The position numbers and the translations under genes are program-made. Shown in pieces: positions 6,171-14,730 of a stretch of 14,784 nt of DNA. The DNA lies in contig JAJYWG010000379.1 in the NCBI GenBank assembly GCA_021791615.1, positions 7,923 to 22,706 of the forward strand, read 5' to 3'. Numbering within the stretch: position 1 is the first letter of the stretch; every line of letters starts with the position of its first letter. This stretch comes from Actinomycetes bacterium. GTDB lineage: Bacteria; Actinomycetota; Acidimicrobiia; Acidimicrobiales; RAAP-2. The notes beneath the pieces were generated by a model. That model saw nothing but the letters and a program-made list of their open reading frames with translations. It ran no database searches and was not told where the DNA came from.

Positions 6171-8064
6171 GCAGCTCCCCGCAGAGGCCCTCCATATCAT
6201 CGAGGCGCTGCCTGCCGACGGCTCGACGAGCGGGAACCTCCGCCTGCGAGAGCGCGTCGGGCTGGACCCCGAGCGCTATGCCGAGGCGGCTGCCAAGCTC
6301 AAGGCCCTCGGCCTGGTCGTGGCCGGCCGGGGACGCGGCGGAAGCCTCGCTCTCAGCGAGAAGGGTCAGGCGTTGCGAGCCCAGGTCTCCCGCCGTTCCG
6401 CAGTGCAACCGAGCGAACCTCGCCCTCCAACGCCTCCGGTTGCCGAAACCCCAGTGCCGAGGCAAGCCGGGCGGGCCGGGAAGGCCAACGGAGCCGAGCC
6501 GCTGGGCTTCGAGGACACGTTGTGGAAGGCCGCCGACAAGCTCCGCGGCTCGATGGACGCCAGCGAGTACAAGCACGTCGTGCTCGGTCTGGTGTTCCTC
6601 AAGTACATCGACGACGCCTTCGGAGAGCGCAGGGGCCGTCTCGCAGCTGACCTCGCGGCGGAGGGCTTCGGTGGCGCCGAAGTCGACGAGCTGTTGGAGT
6701 CGAGAGATGAGTACACCGCCGAGGGCGTGTTCTGGGTGCCGCCCGAGGCCCGCTGGGGCCATCTTCGGACCAACGCCAAGCAGCCCGAGATCGGCAAGCT
6801 CATCGACAACGCAATGGACCTGGTGGAACTCGACAACCCAACACTCCGCGGCGTGCTGCCCAAGAGCTTCTCTCGTCCCGCGCTGGACGTGCGCCGCCTG
6901 GGTGAGCTGGTGGACCTGGTCTCGGGGATCGGGCTCGGCTCGGTCGAGCACCGCGAGAAGGACATCTTGGGCAGGGTGTACGAGTACTTCCTCGGACGCT
7001 TCGCATCCGCTGAGGGCAAAGGCGGCGGCGAGTTCTACACCCCCCGCTCGGTCGTGAAGACCCTGGTCGAGATGATCGAGCCCTACCAGGGCAGGGTGTA
7101 CGACCCGTGCTGCGGCTCGGGGGGGATGTTCGTGCAGTCCGAGCGCTTCGTCGAGGCGCACGGCGGGCGGCGCAACGACATCGCCGTCTACGGCCAGGAG
7201 TCCAACGACACCACCTGGCGCATGGCCAAGATGAACCTCGCCATCCGCGGCATCGAGGCGGACCTCGGGCCGCGCTGGGCCGACAGCTTCCACGAGGACC
7301 TCCACCCCGACCTGAAGGCCGACTACATCCTGGCCAACCCGCCGTTCAACATCTCGGACTGGGGTGGTGACCAGCTCCGAGACGACCCCCGTTGGCGCTA
7401 CGGCGTCCCGCCGACCGGGAACGCCAACTACGCCTGGCTCTCCCACATGGCCTCGCACCTCTCGCCGAGGGGCGTGGCCGGTGTCGTGCTCGCCAACGGG
7501 TCGCTCTCCTCCCAGCAGTCCGGTGAAGGGACGATCCGTCAGGCAATGGTCGAAGGCGACCTCGTGGAGTGCATCGTCGCGCTGCCCGGACAGCTGTTCT
7601 ACTCGACCCAGATCCCCGTTTCGCTGTGGTTCTTGAACCGGGACAAGGGCAACGGCCACACCCGGCCCGGCACGCCCACCTGGCGCGACCGCCGCGGCGA
7701 GGTGCTCTTCATCGACGCCCGCAAGCTCGGGGCGATGGTCGACCGCACCCATCGGGAGCTCACCGACGAGGACATCGCCCGCATCGCCCACACCTACCAC
7801 GCCTGGCGTGGCGAACCCGAGGCCGGCGCCTACGAGGACGTCCCAGGCTTCTGCGCCTCGGCCACTGTCGCACAGATCACCGAGCACCGCTTCGTGCTCA
7901 CCCCCGGCCGCTACGTCGGCTCTGAGGTGGCCGAGGAGGACGACGAGCCGATCGGAGACAAGATCGACCGCCTGAAGCGCGAGCTGTACGAGGCGTTCGC
8001 GGAGAGCGACCGACTTCAGAAACAGGTTCGTAGCGCGCTGGCGCGGCTTGAGGTAAGCGAGTGA
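6163..8064 (+). CDS. hsdM: Type I restriction-modification system methyltransferase subunit HsdM, with N-terminal winged-helix-like domain
   Basis: About 633 residues. HsdM transfers a methyl group from S-adenosylmethionine to adenine N6 in the complex with HsdS. Seen: residues 1-68 form a predicted winged helix ([20 protein letters not shown] ... [19 protein letters not shown]); a proline-rich linker; the HsdM N-terminal domain from residue 114 ([20 protein letters not shown]); SAM motif I DPCCGSGG at 314-321; and catalytic motif NPPF at 392-395. GTG 6163 is preferred because GGGGAG lies six bases before it; GTG 6142 in the same frame is an alternative without a clear ribosome-binding site. 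The stop overlaps the hsdS start in a GTGA. All key residues are present. Confidence 0.95.
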   Translation: MAEQLPAEALHIIEALPADGSTSGNLRLRERVGLDPERYAEAAAKLKALGLVVAGRGRGGSLALSEKGQALRAQVSRRSAVQPSEPRPPTPPVAETPVPRQAGRAGKANGAEPLGFEDTLWKAADKLRGSMDASEYKHVVLGLVFLKYIDDAFGERRGRLAADLAAEGFGGAEVDELLESRDEYTAEGVFWVPPEARWGHLRTNAKQPEIGKLIDNAMDLVELDNPTLRGVLPKSFSRPALDVRRLGELVDLVSGIGLGSVEHREKDILGRVYEYFLGRFASAEGKGGGEFYTPRSVVKTLVEMIEPYQGRVYDPCCGSGGMFVQSERFVEAHGGRRNDIAVYGQESNDTTWRMAKMNLAIRGIEADLGPRWADSFHEDLHPDLKADYILANPPFNISDWGGDQLRDDPRWRYGVPPTGNANYAWLSHMASHLSPRGVAGVVLANGSLSSQQSGEGTIRQAMVEGDLVECIVALPGQLFYSTQIPVSLWFLNRDKGNGHTRPGTPTWRDRRGEVLFIDARKLGAMVDRTHRELTDEDIARIAHTYHAWRGEPEAGAYEDVPGFCASATVAQITEHRFVLTPGRYVGSEVAEEDDEPIGDKIDRLKRELYEAFAESDRLQKQVRSALARLEVSE

Positions 8065-9296
8065 CCGGCTGGCCGAAAGTGCAACTGTCGCAGCTTGGTG
8101 CTGGTGGCCGCGCCTTTGCGATGGGGCCATTCGGCTCGCGTATCAAGACGGAGAACTTCCGCTCGTCTGGTGTTCCGGTGCTTCGAGGAAAGAATCTTGG
8201 CGGAAACCGCTTCGACGATTCCGATGTCGTGTTCGTTGATCAGGCGAAAGCGGAAGAACTAGCGGCATCCATTGCCCGGCCTGGTGACTTGGTTTTCACC
8301 CATCGAGGCACGCTTGGACAGGTTGCACTGGTACCACGACGTCCGCGATACCCGCTCTATCTTGTTTCGCAAAGCCAAATGAAAGCTACGTTTGACGAAG
8401 AGCGCGTTCTTCCAGAATACGTTTACTACTGGTTCTGCTCCCCCGAAGGACAGCATGCGCTTCTTCGGAACACGTCGCAGACCGGAGTACCGGCGATCAG
8501 TCAACCGCTTACGAGCTTACAGGCGATCGCCATTCCCCTGCCTCCCCTTGCCGAGCAGCGGGCGATTGCCGAGGTGCTCGGGGCACTCGATGACAAGATG
8601 GAAGCGAACCGACGAGTGGCTCGCTCTCTGGAACAGCGACTCTCAGTCATGTTCCTTCAGTTTGGCTTCGATGAAGTTGGCGATGCGGGCGACGATGGAG
8701 TAGCGCTGCGCGAGATCATCGAGGTGAATCCTCCACGAAAGAAGATCCCGCTGGAGGTCGCTCCGTACATTGACATGGCGGCCCTGCCGATGGACTCGGC
8801 CCTAGTCGCAACGCCTGCTTTTCGAAAGCCACAGTCGGGCACGCGATTCGTGAACAGCGACACTCTCATGGCACGCATTACTCCGTGTCTGGAAAACGGC
8901 AAGGTGGCATTCGTCGATTGTCTGGCGAGTACAGAGGTGGGAATTGGCTCGACGGAGTTCTTGGTGCTGCGACCACGTGAGCCCTTGCCTGCTCAGTTCG
9001 CCTATTTCCTGGCACGAAGTGAGAGATTTTCAACCTATGCCGTTCAGCACATGTCCGGCTCGTCAGGTAGGCAGCGCTGTCCAGCAGAAGCGATTGAGCG
9101 TTACAATATTGCGCGACCTGGCATGACCGATCTCGGTGTTTTTCGAGAGCTGGCTGGTCCTGCATTCGCAATGATGCGCGCAACGGTCAACGAATCAGTC
9201 GTTCTTGCTGACCTCCGCGACACTCTCCTTCCGAAGCTCCTGTCGGGCGAGCTTCGTGTCCGTGATGCGGAGCGTCTCGTCGGGGAGGCGGTGTGA
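8061..9296 (+). CDS. hsdS: Type I restriction-modification specificity subunit HsdS
   Basis: 411 residues. HsdS recognises a bipartite target and docks two HsdM and two HsdR subunits. Seen: first target-recognition domain about residues 1-155 ([22 protein letters not shown]); central conserved helix from about 158 ([20 protein letters not shown]); second target-recognition domain about 205-355 ([29 protein letters not shown]); and a C-terminal helix ending [16 protein letters not shown]. It is full length with two recognition domains. Base composition is clearly less GC-rich than in hsdM and hsdR, with codons such as CTT, GAA, AAA and ATT common. This fits the usual exchange of recognition domains between systems. 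It starts at GTG in the hsdM stop and ends in a GTGA overlapping hsdR. The target sequence cannot be read from the protein by eye. Confidence 0.95.
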   Translation: MTGWPKVQLSQLGAGGRAFAMGPFGSRIKTENFRSSGVPVLRGKNLGGNRFDDSDVVFVDQAKAEELAASIARPGDLVFTHRGTLGQVALVPRRPRYPLYLVSQSQMKATFDEERVLPEYVYYWFCSPEGQHALLRNTSQTGVPAISQPLTSLQAIAIPLPPLAEQRAIAEVLGALDDKMEANRRVARSLEQRLSVMFLQFGFDEVGDAGDDGVALREIIEVNPPRKKIPLEVAPYIDMAALPMDSALVATPAFRKPQSGTRFVNSDTLMARITPCLENGKVAFVDCLASTEVGIGSTEFLVLRPREPLPAQFAYFLARSERFSTYAVQHMSGSSGRQRCPAEAIERYNIARPGMTDLGVFRELAGPAFAMMRATVNESVVLADLRDTLLPKLLSGELRVRDAERLVGEAV

Positions 9297-12200
9297 CCTC
9301 GTTCATTGCTGAGTCGGCGGTCGAGGAGGTCTGTCTCGACTACTTCGCCGGCCTCGGCTGGCAGGTGCTCTACGGCCCGGAGATCGCACCGGGCGAGCCG
9401 AAGGCAGAACGGGACTCGTATCGCGACGTCCTGTTGGAGGCGCGCCTGCACTCGGCGGTCGAGCGACTGAACCCGCGCCTGTCTCCGATGGAGGTGTCGG
9501 ACGTGGTGGCGACATTCCGCCGCCCCGAGAGCGTGGACCTGAAGGCGGAGAACTGGCGGGCCTACCAGATGCTGACTCGTGGGGTGCCCTTCGAGCACCG
9601 GCGCACCGACGGTGAGGTGCGCTCCGAGCGGGCACGACTGGTCGACTTCGACGATCCTGCCCGCAACGACTTCGCAGTGGTCAACCAGTTCAGCGTCGAA
9701 GGGGACAACCACACCCGCCGGGCTGATGTGGTGGCGTTCGTGAACGGCATCCCACTGGGCCTGATCGAGTTGAAGGTGCCCGGCCAGGAGCGGGCAACGC
9801 TGCGCGGAGCGTTCGACCAGCTCCGCACGTACGCCGCACAGATACCGGCCTTGCTCACCTTCAACGCCTGCTGTGTGATCTCGACGGGCACTCAGGCGCG
9901 CATCGGGCCGCTGCCGGAGCGCTTCGAGCACTTCGCCCCCTGGAAGACCATCGACGGGACCAGGTTGGCACCGACTGGCAGCCCGGAGATGGAGGTGCTG
10001 GTCCGCGGGGTGTTCGAGCGCGCTCGCTTCCTCGATCTCATCCGCAGCTTCGTGAGCTTTTCGGACGAAAGGGCCGGGGTGGTGAAGCGCCTGGCCAAGT
10101 ACCACCAGTTCCACGCCGTGAACAAGGCCGTGGCGGCCACTCTGGGGGCGATGGGCCGAGGCGACGGGCGGGCCGGGGTGGTCTGGCACACCCAGGGGTC
10201 GGGCAAGAGCCTGGAGATGCTGTTCTGCGTCACCAAGCTCATGAGTCACCCGGCGATGGCCAACCCGACCGTGGTGGTCATAACCGACCGCAACGACCTC
10301 GACGACCAGCTCTTCGACGAGGTGTTCGCCCCTGCCCGGACCCTTCCCGAGCGGCCGGTGCAGGCTGAGTCGAGGGAGCACCTGCGCCGGCTGCTAGCAG
10401 AGCGGGCATCGGGTGGGATCGTGTTCTCTACCATGCAGAAGTTCGGGCGGTCCAAGCCCGAGCGCGACGCCAACCGCCGCTTCCCGCTGCTGTCGGAGCG
10501 CTCCAACGTCGTGGTGATCGCGGATGAGGCGCACCGCACCCAGTACGACCTGATCGACGGGCTGGCTCGCAACCTGCGTGACGCGCTGCCAAAGGCAGCG
10601 TTCATGGGGTTCACCGGCACCCCGATCGAGGCCGAGGACAAGGACACCCGGGCGATCTTCGGCGAGTACATCGACGTTTACGACCTGACCCAGGCTGTGG
10701 AGGACCAGGCCACCGTCAAGGTGTACTACGAGGCCCGCCTGGCCAAAGTGGAGCTGCCCGACGATGTCCGGGAGGGCCTGGACGCCACCTTCGAGGAGGC
10801 CACCGACGCCGTCGATGGCGACGCCCGGGACCGCCTCAAGTCCCGCTGGGCTCGAGTCGCGGCGATCGTCGGTGCGGACAAGCGGGTCGCTCAGGTCGCC
10901 TCTGACATTGTGGAGCACTGGGAGGCCCGCCAGGCTGCGATGGTGGGCAAGGGCCTGATCGTGTGCATGTCCCGGCGCATCTGCATCGCCCTCTACGACG
11001 AGATCGTCAAGCTCCGACCCGACTGGCACTCACCCGACGATGCAGCCGGCAAGATCAAGGTGGTCATCACCGGTTCGGCCTCGGACGGTCCGGAGTTCAA
11101 CGCCCACGTCCGCAACAAGGACCGCTTGCGGGACCTGAAGGAGCGGGCTAAGGATCCCGACGATCCCTTGGAGCTGGTGATCGTGCGCGACATGTGGCTG
11201 ACCGGCTTCGACTCCCCCTCTTTGCACACCATGTACGTCGACAAGCCGATGAAGGGCGCGGGGCTCATGCAGGCCATCGCCCGGGTGAATCGCACCTTCC
11301 GGGACAAGCCGGGAGGGCTGGTGGTCGACTACATCGGGATCGCCGAGAGCCTCCGTGCCGCGCTGGCGGACTACACGGCCAGGGACCGCGAGCGCGAGGA
11401 GATGGGCGCCCCGGTCGCGGAGGCCTTCGCGGTGCTGGTCGAGGCGCATGAGGTGTGCTGCGAGCTGCTGTATGGCTGTCCGTGGCGTGAGGCGCTCGAT
11501 TCGGGGGCCGACCGGGCCAGGATCGAGGCACTGATGGAAGCGTTCGACCACCTCCTCGGTGGAGGCGAGATGGACCTGGCCGACCGCTTCGTCCACCACG
11601 AGCGGCGAGCCCGCCAAGCCTTCGCCATCTGCGCAGCGCTACCCGAGGCCGCAGGCTACCGGGACGACATGGCGTTCTTCCAGGCTGTCGGTGTCGAAGT
11701 CCGCCGGAGCCGGATCACGGACGGCGGCGTGGGCGACAGTGACCTGGAGACCGAGACCGCGCTACGCCAGGTCGTCTCCGAGGCCGTGTCTGCGTCGGGG
11801 GTGGTCGACATCTACGCAGCGTCGGGCCTGGAGCGCCCCGACCTGAGCCTCATCGACGACGACTTCGCCCGCCGGGCCGCCACCGACCCGAGGCCGAACC
11901 TCCAGATCGAGCTGCTTCGCCGGCTCCTCGACTCCGAGGTCCGCATCCTGGCCAAGACGAACGTCGTTGCCGAGCGCAAGTTCTCCGAGATGCTGGAGCG
12001 AGCCATGCGGGCCTACAACAACCGATCCCTCACCGCCGCGGAGGTGATCGCCGAGATGGTGGAGATGGCCCAGCAGCTCAAGGCCGAGTACGACCGGGGC
12101 GCCAAGCTGGGCCTTCGCGACGACGAGCTCGCCTTCTACGACGCGGTGTGCCAGAACGACTCGGCCGTCATGGAGCTGGGGGATGAGACCCTGAAGCAGA

Positions 12201-12397
12201 TCGCCCAAGAGCTGGTGACCGCCGTACGGGAGAACACAAGCGTCGACTGGGACAAGAAAGAACAGGTCCGGGCGCTGCTCCGCAGCCGCATCAAGCGCCT
12301 CCTCGTGAAGTACCGGTACCCGCCCGACAAGCAAGAGGCGGCCATCGTCCTGGTGATGGACCAGGCCGAGCGCCTCGCCGCCGAGGCGGTTTCGTGA
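9293..12397 (+). CDS. hsdR: Type I restriction endonuclease subunit HsdR
   Basis: 1034 residues. HsdR translocates DNA with ATP and cuts at a distance from unmodified sites bound by HsdS. Seen: N-terminal PD-(D/E)xK nuclease with D145 (RADVVAF) and E159-x-K161 (LIELK); superfamily 2 helicase with Walker A QGSGKS around K305, DEAH at 411-414, a GFTGTPI motif about 30 residues later, and the QAIARVNR motif VI near residue 660; and a long helical C-terminal part with a YPPDKQ segment near the end that contacts the methylase core. All catalytic residues are present and there is no break. The 4-base overlap with hsdS indicates one transcript from hsdM to hsdR. Confidence 0.96.
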   Translation: MTSFIAESAVEEVCLDYFAGLGWQVLYGPEIAPGEPKAERDSYRDVLLEARLHSAVERLNPRLSPMEVSDVVATFRRPESVDLKAENWRAYQMLTRGVPFEHRRTDGEVRSERARLVDFDDPARNDFAVVNQFSVEGDNHTRRADVVAFVNGIPLGLIELKVPGQERATLRGAFDQLRTYAAQIPALLTFNACCVISTGTQARIGPLPERFEHFAPWKTIDGTRLAPTGSPEMEVLVRGVFERARFLDLIRSFVSFSDERAGVVKRLAKYHQFHAVNKAVAATLGAMGRGDGRAGVVWHTQGSGKSLEMLFCVTKLMSHPAMANPTVVVITDRNDLDDQLFDEVFAPARTLPERPVQAESREHLRRLLAERASGGIVFSTMQKFGRSKPERDANRRFPLLSERSNVVVIADEAHRTQYDLIDGLARNLRDALPKAAFMGFTGTPIEAEDKDTRAIFGEYIDVYDLTQAVEDQATVKVYYEARLAKVELPDDVREGLDATFEEATDAVDGDARDRLKSRWARVAAIVGADKRVAQVASDIVEHWEARQAAMVGKGLIVCMSRRICIALYDEIVKLRPDWHSPDDAAGKIKVVITGSASDGPEFNAHVRNKDRLRDLKERAKDPDDPLELVIVRDMWLTGFDSPSLHTMYVDKPMKGAGLMQAIARVNRTFRDKPGGLVVDYIGIAESLRAALADYTARDREREEMGAPVAEAFAVLVEAHEVCCELLYGCPWREALDSGADRARIEALMEAFDHLLGGGEMDLADRFVHHERRARQAFAICAALPEAAGYRDDMAFFQAVGVEVRRSRITDGGVGDSDLETETALRQVVSEAVSASGVVDIYAASGLERPDLSLIDDDFARRAATDPRPNLQIELLRRLLDSEVRILAKTNVVAERKFSEMLERAMRAYNNRSLTAAEVIAEMVEMAQQLKAEYDRGAKLGLRDDELAFYDAVCQNDSAVMELGDETLKQIAQELVTAVRENTSVDWDKKEQVRALLRSRIKRLLVKYRYPPDKQEAAIVLVMDQAERLAAEAVS

Positions 12398-12778
12398 GCT
12401 GCAGGTGGCCACACCTGAACCGCTGGTGCTCCGGAACCAAGCGCTCGCAGTTCTTCTTGTGGCGGCCGTAGGTATGACCAGCCCCGCTTCTGAGGGTCGT
12501 CCACGACACGAGCCATCGGGTCGCAAAGCGGTCCGGGTCACCGGCCGGGGTGTCGCCACGTTCCTCACGGGTACCCTGTCTGGCAGTACGTCAAGGTGCC
12601 CCAGATCGAGTTCAACAAGCTCCAGTCCGCTGAGTTGGCCGCGGTGCGGCTCGCCTTCTCGGCTTCGTAAGCCGGGGCGATGAGCCACTCTGTCGGTGCC
12701 GTGTCACGACAGTACCTTGTCGCACCCCCTCCCTATCCTTCCGGTCGTGAAGGCGTGCGGGGGACTGAGAGCAGGACC
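12398..12778 (+). other. Intergenic stretch after hsdR with a possible gene remnant
   Basis: No convincing gene. The frame ending at TAA 12668-12670 gives a coding-like tail, YPVWQYVKVPQIEFNKLQSA then ELAAVRLAFSAS, but it is preceded by low-complexity sequence and lacks a sensible start, so it may be the 3' end of a lost gene. I do not recognise the family. Another plus-strand frame from GTG 12405 has a short hydrophobic stretch and then becomes Arg/Ser-rich, which is not coding-like. No T-tract terminator for hsdR is visible. The last 100 bases must hold the promoter of the following pair; a TATCCT at 12734-12739 could be a -10 element but has no matching -35. Confidence 0.4.
12690..12712. 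promoter_or_regulatory. Inverted repeat CTGTCG/CGACAG upstream of the Kiwa-like pair
   Basis: Arms CTGTCG (12690-12695) and CGACAG (12707-12712) are separated by 11 bases, so the half-sites are 17 bases apart, close to one and a half helical turns. It lies about 70 bases before the first gene of the pair and could be an operator. It is short enough to be chance. Confidence 0.2.
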
Positions 12779-13303
12779 ATGACCGAGATCGCCCGGCGAG
12801 CCCGCCTCTTCCTCGGTTCCTACGTCCTCCTCTTCGTCCTTCTAGCGATCCGCTTCCAGATGGTGTGGTTGGAGATCGCCTGCGGGGTCATCGCCGCTGT
12901 CGGGTTCGTCGACATGCTCTGGATCGTCTTCGGCGTCACGCGGCGCACGGCCGCCGAGCCCATTCGCCTCGCCGAGATCCGCGACGCCGGCCCGGAGGTA
13001 GCCGGGTACCTCGCCACCTACCTGCTGCCCTTCCTCACCGTGGCCGTGCCGACGGTCCGCGACGTCGTGGCGTATGCGATCTTTTTGCTCGTCACCGGCC
13101 TCGTATATGTGCGATCCGAGATGACCCAGGTCAACCCGACTCTCTACATCCTCGGTCGGAGGGTGGTCGCCATCCGGACCGACCGGGGGTGGAGCGGACA
13201 CCTCGTCGTACCGGGCTTGCCCGAGGTCGACGACGTCGTGCAGGTCGTGTCGCTCAATGCGGACGTGCGGGTTGCCGTGCGAAGCAAGGCGCCCGCGCCG
13301 TGA
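12779..13303 (+). CDS. kwaA: Kiwa-like membrane protein KwaA
   Basis: 174 residues from ATG 12779. Four predicted membrane helices: about 10-25 (LFLGSYVLLFVLLAI), 29-53 (VWLEIACGVIAAVGFVDMLW), 74-91 (VAGYLATYLLPFLTVAVP) and 95-111 (VVAYAIFLLVTGLVYV). A cytosolic tail begins with QVNPTLYILGRRV and is about 55 residues long. Length, four helices, the YLATYLLPFL segment and the N-P-x-L-Y-x-L-G motif after the last helix agree with KwaA as I know it. In Kiwa, KwaA sits in the inner membrane and works with cytosolic KwaB against phage. The next gene starts in the stop codon (GTGA), as expected for a two-protein complex. The open frame extends upstream to 12680, but that part looks non-coding. The identification rests mainly on the partner. 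Confidence 0.72.
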   Translation: MTEIARRARLFLGSYVLLFVLLAIRFQMVWLEIACGVIAAVGFVDMLWIVFGVTRRTAAEPIRLAEIRDAGPEVAGYLATYLLPFLTVAVPTVRDVVAYAIFLLVTGLVYVRSEMTQVNPTLYILGRRVVAIRTDRGWSGHLVVPGLPEVDDVVQVVSLNADVRVAVRSKAPAP

Positions 13304-14304
13304 GCCCCGCGACGGCGCCCGCCTTCGATCCAGCCGCCATCGATACGAGCGGCGCTGTCACGCTCGTCGTGGCGCAGCGGTCCGGTCGCAACTACAAGGG
13401 CCACCGCATCGCCATGAACAACGACGTCGCCAACGAGCTGCGGGCAATCTGCCAGGCGACCTTGACGGCGATTGCCGAGCGCACCGCGGTGGCGTACGCC
13501 GACGATCTCGACCACGACGGCGCCTCGCAGTACGTCCTCGTGCCAACCGACGCGCTTGTCGCCCATCGCCCGGAGCCGCGCCGGGGCCGCCGACCCGCAG
13601 ATGCGCCGGCCGAGCCGCCGCAGGTCGAGGTCGATCCGGGGGCTCGCACGGTTCTGGCAGACGCGTCGTCGCTCCCGGAACTGAACTCCCGTGACCTCAA
13701 GAACCAGTCGTTCACCTTCTATGCGGCCGTGGTCGGCAACAACCCGGCCTCTCGCGTCGCCTTCGTCGACCGGTGGAACCCGTACAAGGCGGGGCTCTCA
13801 GGCAGGCTGCTGACCAACTTCGGTGACCGGCTCAGCCGGATTGAGGGACCGCTGCTTGTCTTCGAGCGCTCATTCGACATGGTCGTCACGGATACTGCCA
13901 TCGCCGTGCTCGACCTCGGTGCCTTCGAGAGCATCTTCCGCGACATCGACGCGATGGTGGAGCGTAGGCCCGGCTGGAGCAAGGCGGCCGTCGACGCCCT
14001 ACCCTTCGACGCCGCCACTGCAAGCCGGCTGACCAAGCTATGCGGCAAGGGTGGGCGGCTCGCCACCCAGCTTAGGGGCATGTATGAGCGCGGCGTCTTC
14101 AATCGCGCTTTCGATGTCGCCACTCTGCGGGCCGAGATGGAGCACCAGAACCTCGATGCCGCCCGGATGCTCGTGAACGGACAGCTCATCTTGGATGACG
14201 ATGATATCCCTACGGTCCTCAAGGTCATCGATGAGAAGCTGTACCGAGGCTGGCACACTGACACGCCATGGGATGTCGGCACCCGGTCGAAGCGACCGAC
14301 CTGA
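13300..14304 (+). CDS. kwaB: Kiwa-like DUF4868 protein KwaB
   Basis: 334 residues from GTG 13300, coupled to the membrane protein by a 4-base overlap. Residues 1-86 form an N-terminal domain; 88-114 is an Arg/Pro/Ala-rich linker (AHRPEPRRGRRPADAPAEPP); from about 129 a DUF4868-like region follows. Seen there: FTFYAAVVGN, RVAFVDRWNPYKA, LLVFERSFDMVV at about 185-196 and AFESIF at 208-213. This fits the DUF4868 pattern of a strand, an R-x-x-x-P-x-K segment, FD-x-x-x and a (A/N)FE-x-IF helix. The C-terminal part is helical and ends in a basic tail. KwaB is reported as the DNA-binding effector of Kiwa; that function is transferred here by family and gene order, not shown by the sequence. The extra linker may be a feature of this lineage. 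Confidence 0.8.
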   Translation: MSPATAPAFDPAAIDTSGAVTLVVAQRSGRNYKGHRIAMNNDVANELRAICQATLTAIAERTAVAYADDLDHDGASQYVLVPTDALVAHRPEPRRGRRPADAPAEPPQVEVDPGARTVLADASSLPELNSRDLKNQSFTFYAAVVGNNPASRVAFVDRWNPYKAGLSGRLLTNFGDRLSRIEGPLLVFERSFDMVVTDTAIAVLDLGAFESIFRDIDAMVERRPGWSKAAVDALPFDAATASRLTKLCGKGGRLATQLRGMYERGVFNRAFDVATLRAEMEHQNLDAARMLVNGQLILDDDDIPTVLKVIDEKLYRGWHTDTPWDVGTRSKRPT

Positions 14305-14371
14305 CATCTGCAGGCCCCGCCGGAATCGGCCGGGCGCGTAAGCCCACCGATCCGGAAGCCGACGCGGAGCA

Positions 14372-14391
14372 CGGGGGCGCCCGAGCCCCCG
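14372..14391 (+). terminator. GC-rich hairpin downstream of kwaB
   Basis: Perfect 7-base arms CGGGGGC (14372-14378) and GCCCCCG (14385-14391) enclose a 6-base loop, 67 bases after the kwaB stop. There is no T-tract, so it would act as an intrinsic terminator only in the loose actinobacterial sense. It may instead be chance in GC-rich DNA. Confidence 0.35.
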
Positions 14392-14509
14392 CGCCCCGAG
14401 GCCGTGCCAGCGTTGATGGTGCCCCTGGAGGCGCATGAGCGTCTGAGCCGACATCAGAAGGTCGTGCGTCCTGAGCCGACTGGCGGCCTACTCCGGGCTG
14501 GCAGCGAAC

Positions 14510-14529
14510 TTGTAACGCGATTTGTAACG
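14510..14529 (+). repeat. Two direct copies of TTGTAACG, 12 bases apart
   Basis: TTGTAACG occurs at 14510-14517 and 14522-14529. It is an AT-richer island in GC-rich sequence, about 130 bases from the tRNA fragment. Short direct repeats at this distance from a core site are typical of arm-type sites bound by tyrosine recombinases or excisionases; that role is inferred. Confidence 0.35.
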
Positions 14530-14658
14530 GGCGGCGCAGGACAGACTGCGATGGGAACGACCGACCGGGACAGCCTCGCAGGGGCTCACCGAGGCTGACC
14601 AAGACTTTCTCGCCTGGTGGGTGCAACGAGAGGGTCCGGCTGGGACCACGGGACCTTC

Positions 14659-14700
14659 CTACGGATCAGAAGGTTGGGGGTTCGAATCCCTCCGAGCGCG
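14659..14700 (+). other. Attachment site (attR): 3' part of a tRNA-Arg(ACG) gene
   Basis: The sequence folds as the 3' part of a tRNA. It has the anticodon loop CTACGGA (14659-14665) with anticodon ACG, the 3' anticodon strand TCAGA (14666-14670), the variable loop AGGTT, the T arm GGGGG-TTCGAAT-CCCTC (14676-14692), the acceptor 3' strand CGAGCGC and discriminator G. CCA is not encoded. The 5' anticodon strand should be TCTGA but reads CCTTC, and no D arm or 5' acceptor is present upstream. Identity to a tRNA therefore starts exactly at the anticodon loop, a standard crossover place for tyrosine integrases. The intact tRNA should lie at the other end of the element. Confidence 0.85.
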
Positions 14701-14710
14701 CTGGAAACGT

Positions 14711-14730
14711 CCAGATCAGATCTGGTTTTC
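14711..14730 (+). terminator. Intrinsic terminator of the tRNA-Arg gene
   Basis: CCAGA (14711-14715) and TCTGG (14721-14725) form a stem with a 5-base loop, directly followed by TTTTC. It lies ten bases after the tRNA 3' end. This is probably the native terminator of the target tRNA, so sequence from about 14701 to the window end is likely chromosomal flank. Confidence 0.6.

Larger units (their letters stand above)
14305..14658. other. Non-coding element end between kwaB and the attachment site
   Basis: No gene is supported. The longest frames (for example 14404-14598) have no ribosome-binding site and no coding character. The stretch holds a GC hairpin at 14372-14391 and two TTGTAACG copies at 14510-14529. 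No D-arm or acceptor 5' strand of a tRNA occurs before 14659, which supports reading the tRNA as a fragment. Confidence 0.6.
1..14700. mobile_element. Right-hand part of an integrated conjugative or mobilizable island with defence cargo
   Basis: Seen: a MobF relaxase gene on the left, a run of defence-type genes, and at 14659-14700 the 3' part only of a tRNA-Arg gene. A tRNA fragment preceded by unrelated DNA is the usual product of integration by a tyrosine recombinase into a tRNA 3' end, so the element would lie left of the fragment and chromosome right of it. Inferred: the intact tRNA copy, the integrase and the mating-pore genes lie outside the window to the left. Cargo turnover is visible as a truncated ATPase stub, a broken hicA and a non-coding scar after hsdR. 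The left limit of the element is not in the window, so start 1 is only the window edge. Confidence 0.65.

Noticed and set aside
5953..8130. Minus-strand open frame of 725 codons opposite hsdM
   Set aside because: The plus-strand HsdM has all family motifs. The antisense translation is low-complexity Val/Gly/Arg/His sequence without motifs.
9101..10381. Minus-strand open frame opposite the hsdS end and hsdR start
   Set aside because: Antisense shadow of hsdR, with no ribosome-binding site or recognisable domain.
12290..12520. Minus-strand frame with a Cys/His-containing stretch (KKNCERLVPEHQRFRCGHLQ)
   Set aside because: It overlaps the end of hsdR antisense, has no start context, and the Cys/His spacing is not a convincing zinc-binding motif.
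14600..14700. A complete tRNA gene at the right end
   Set aside because: No D arm, 5' acceptor strand or matching 5' anticodon strand precedes the anticodon loop; only the 3' part is present.
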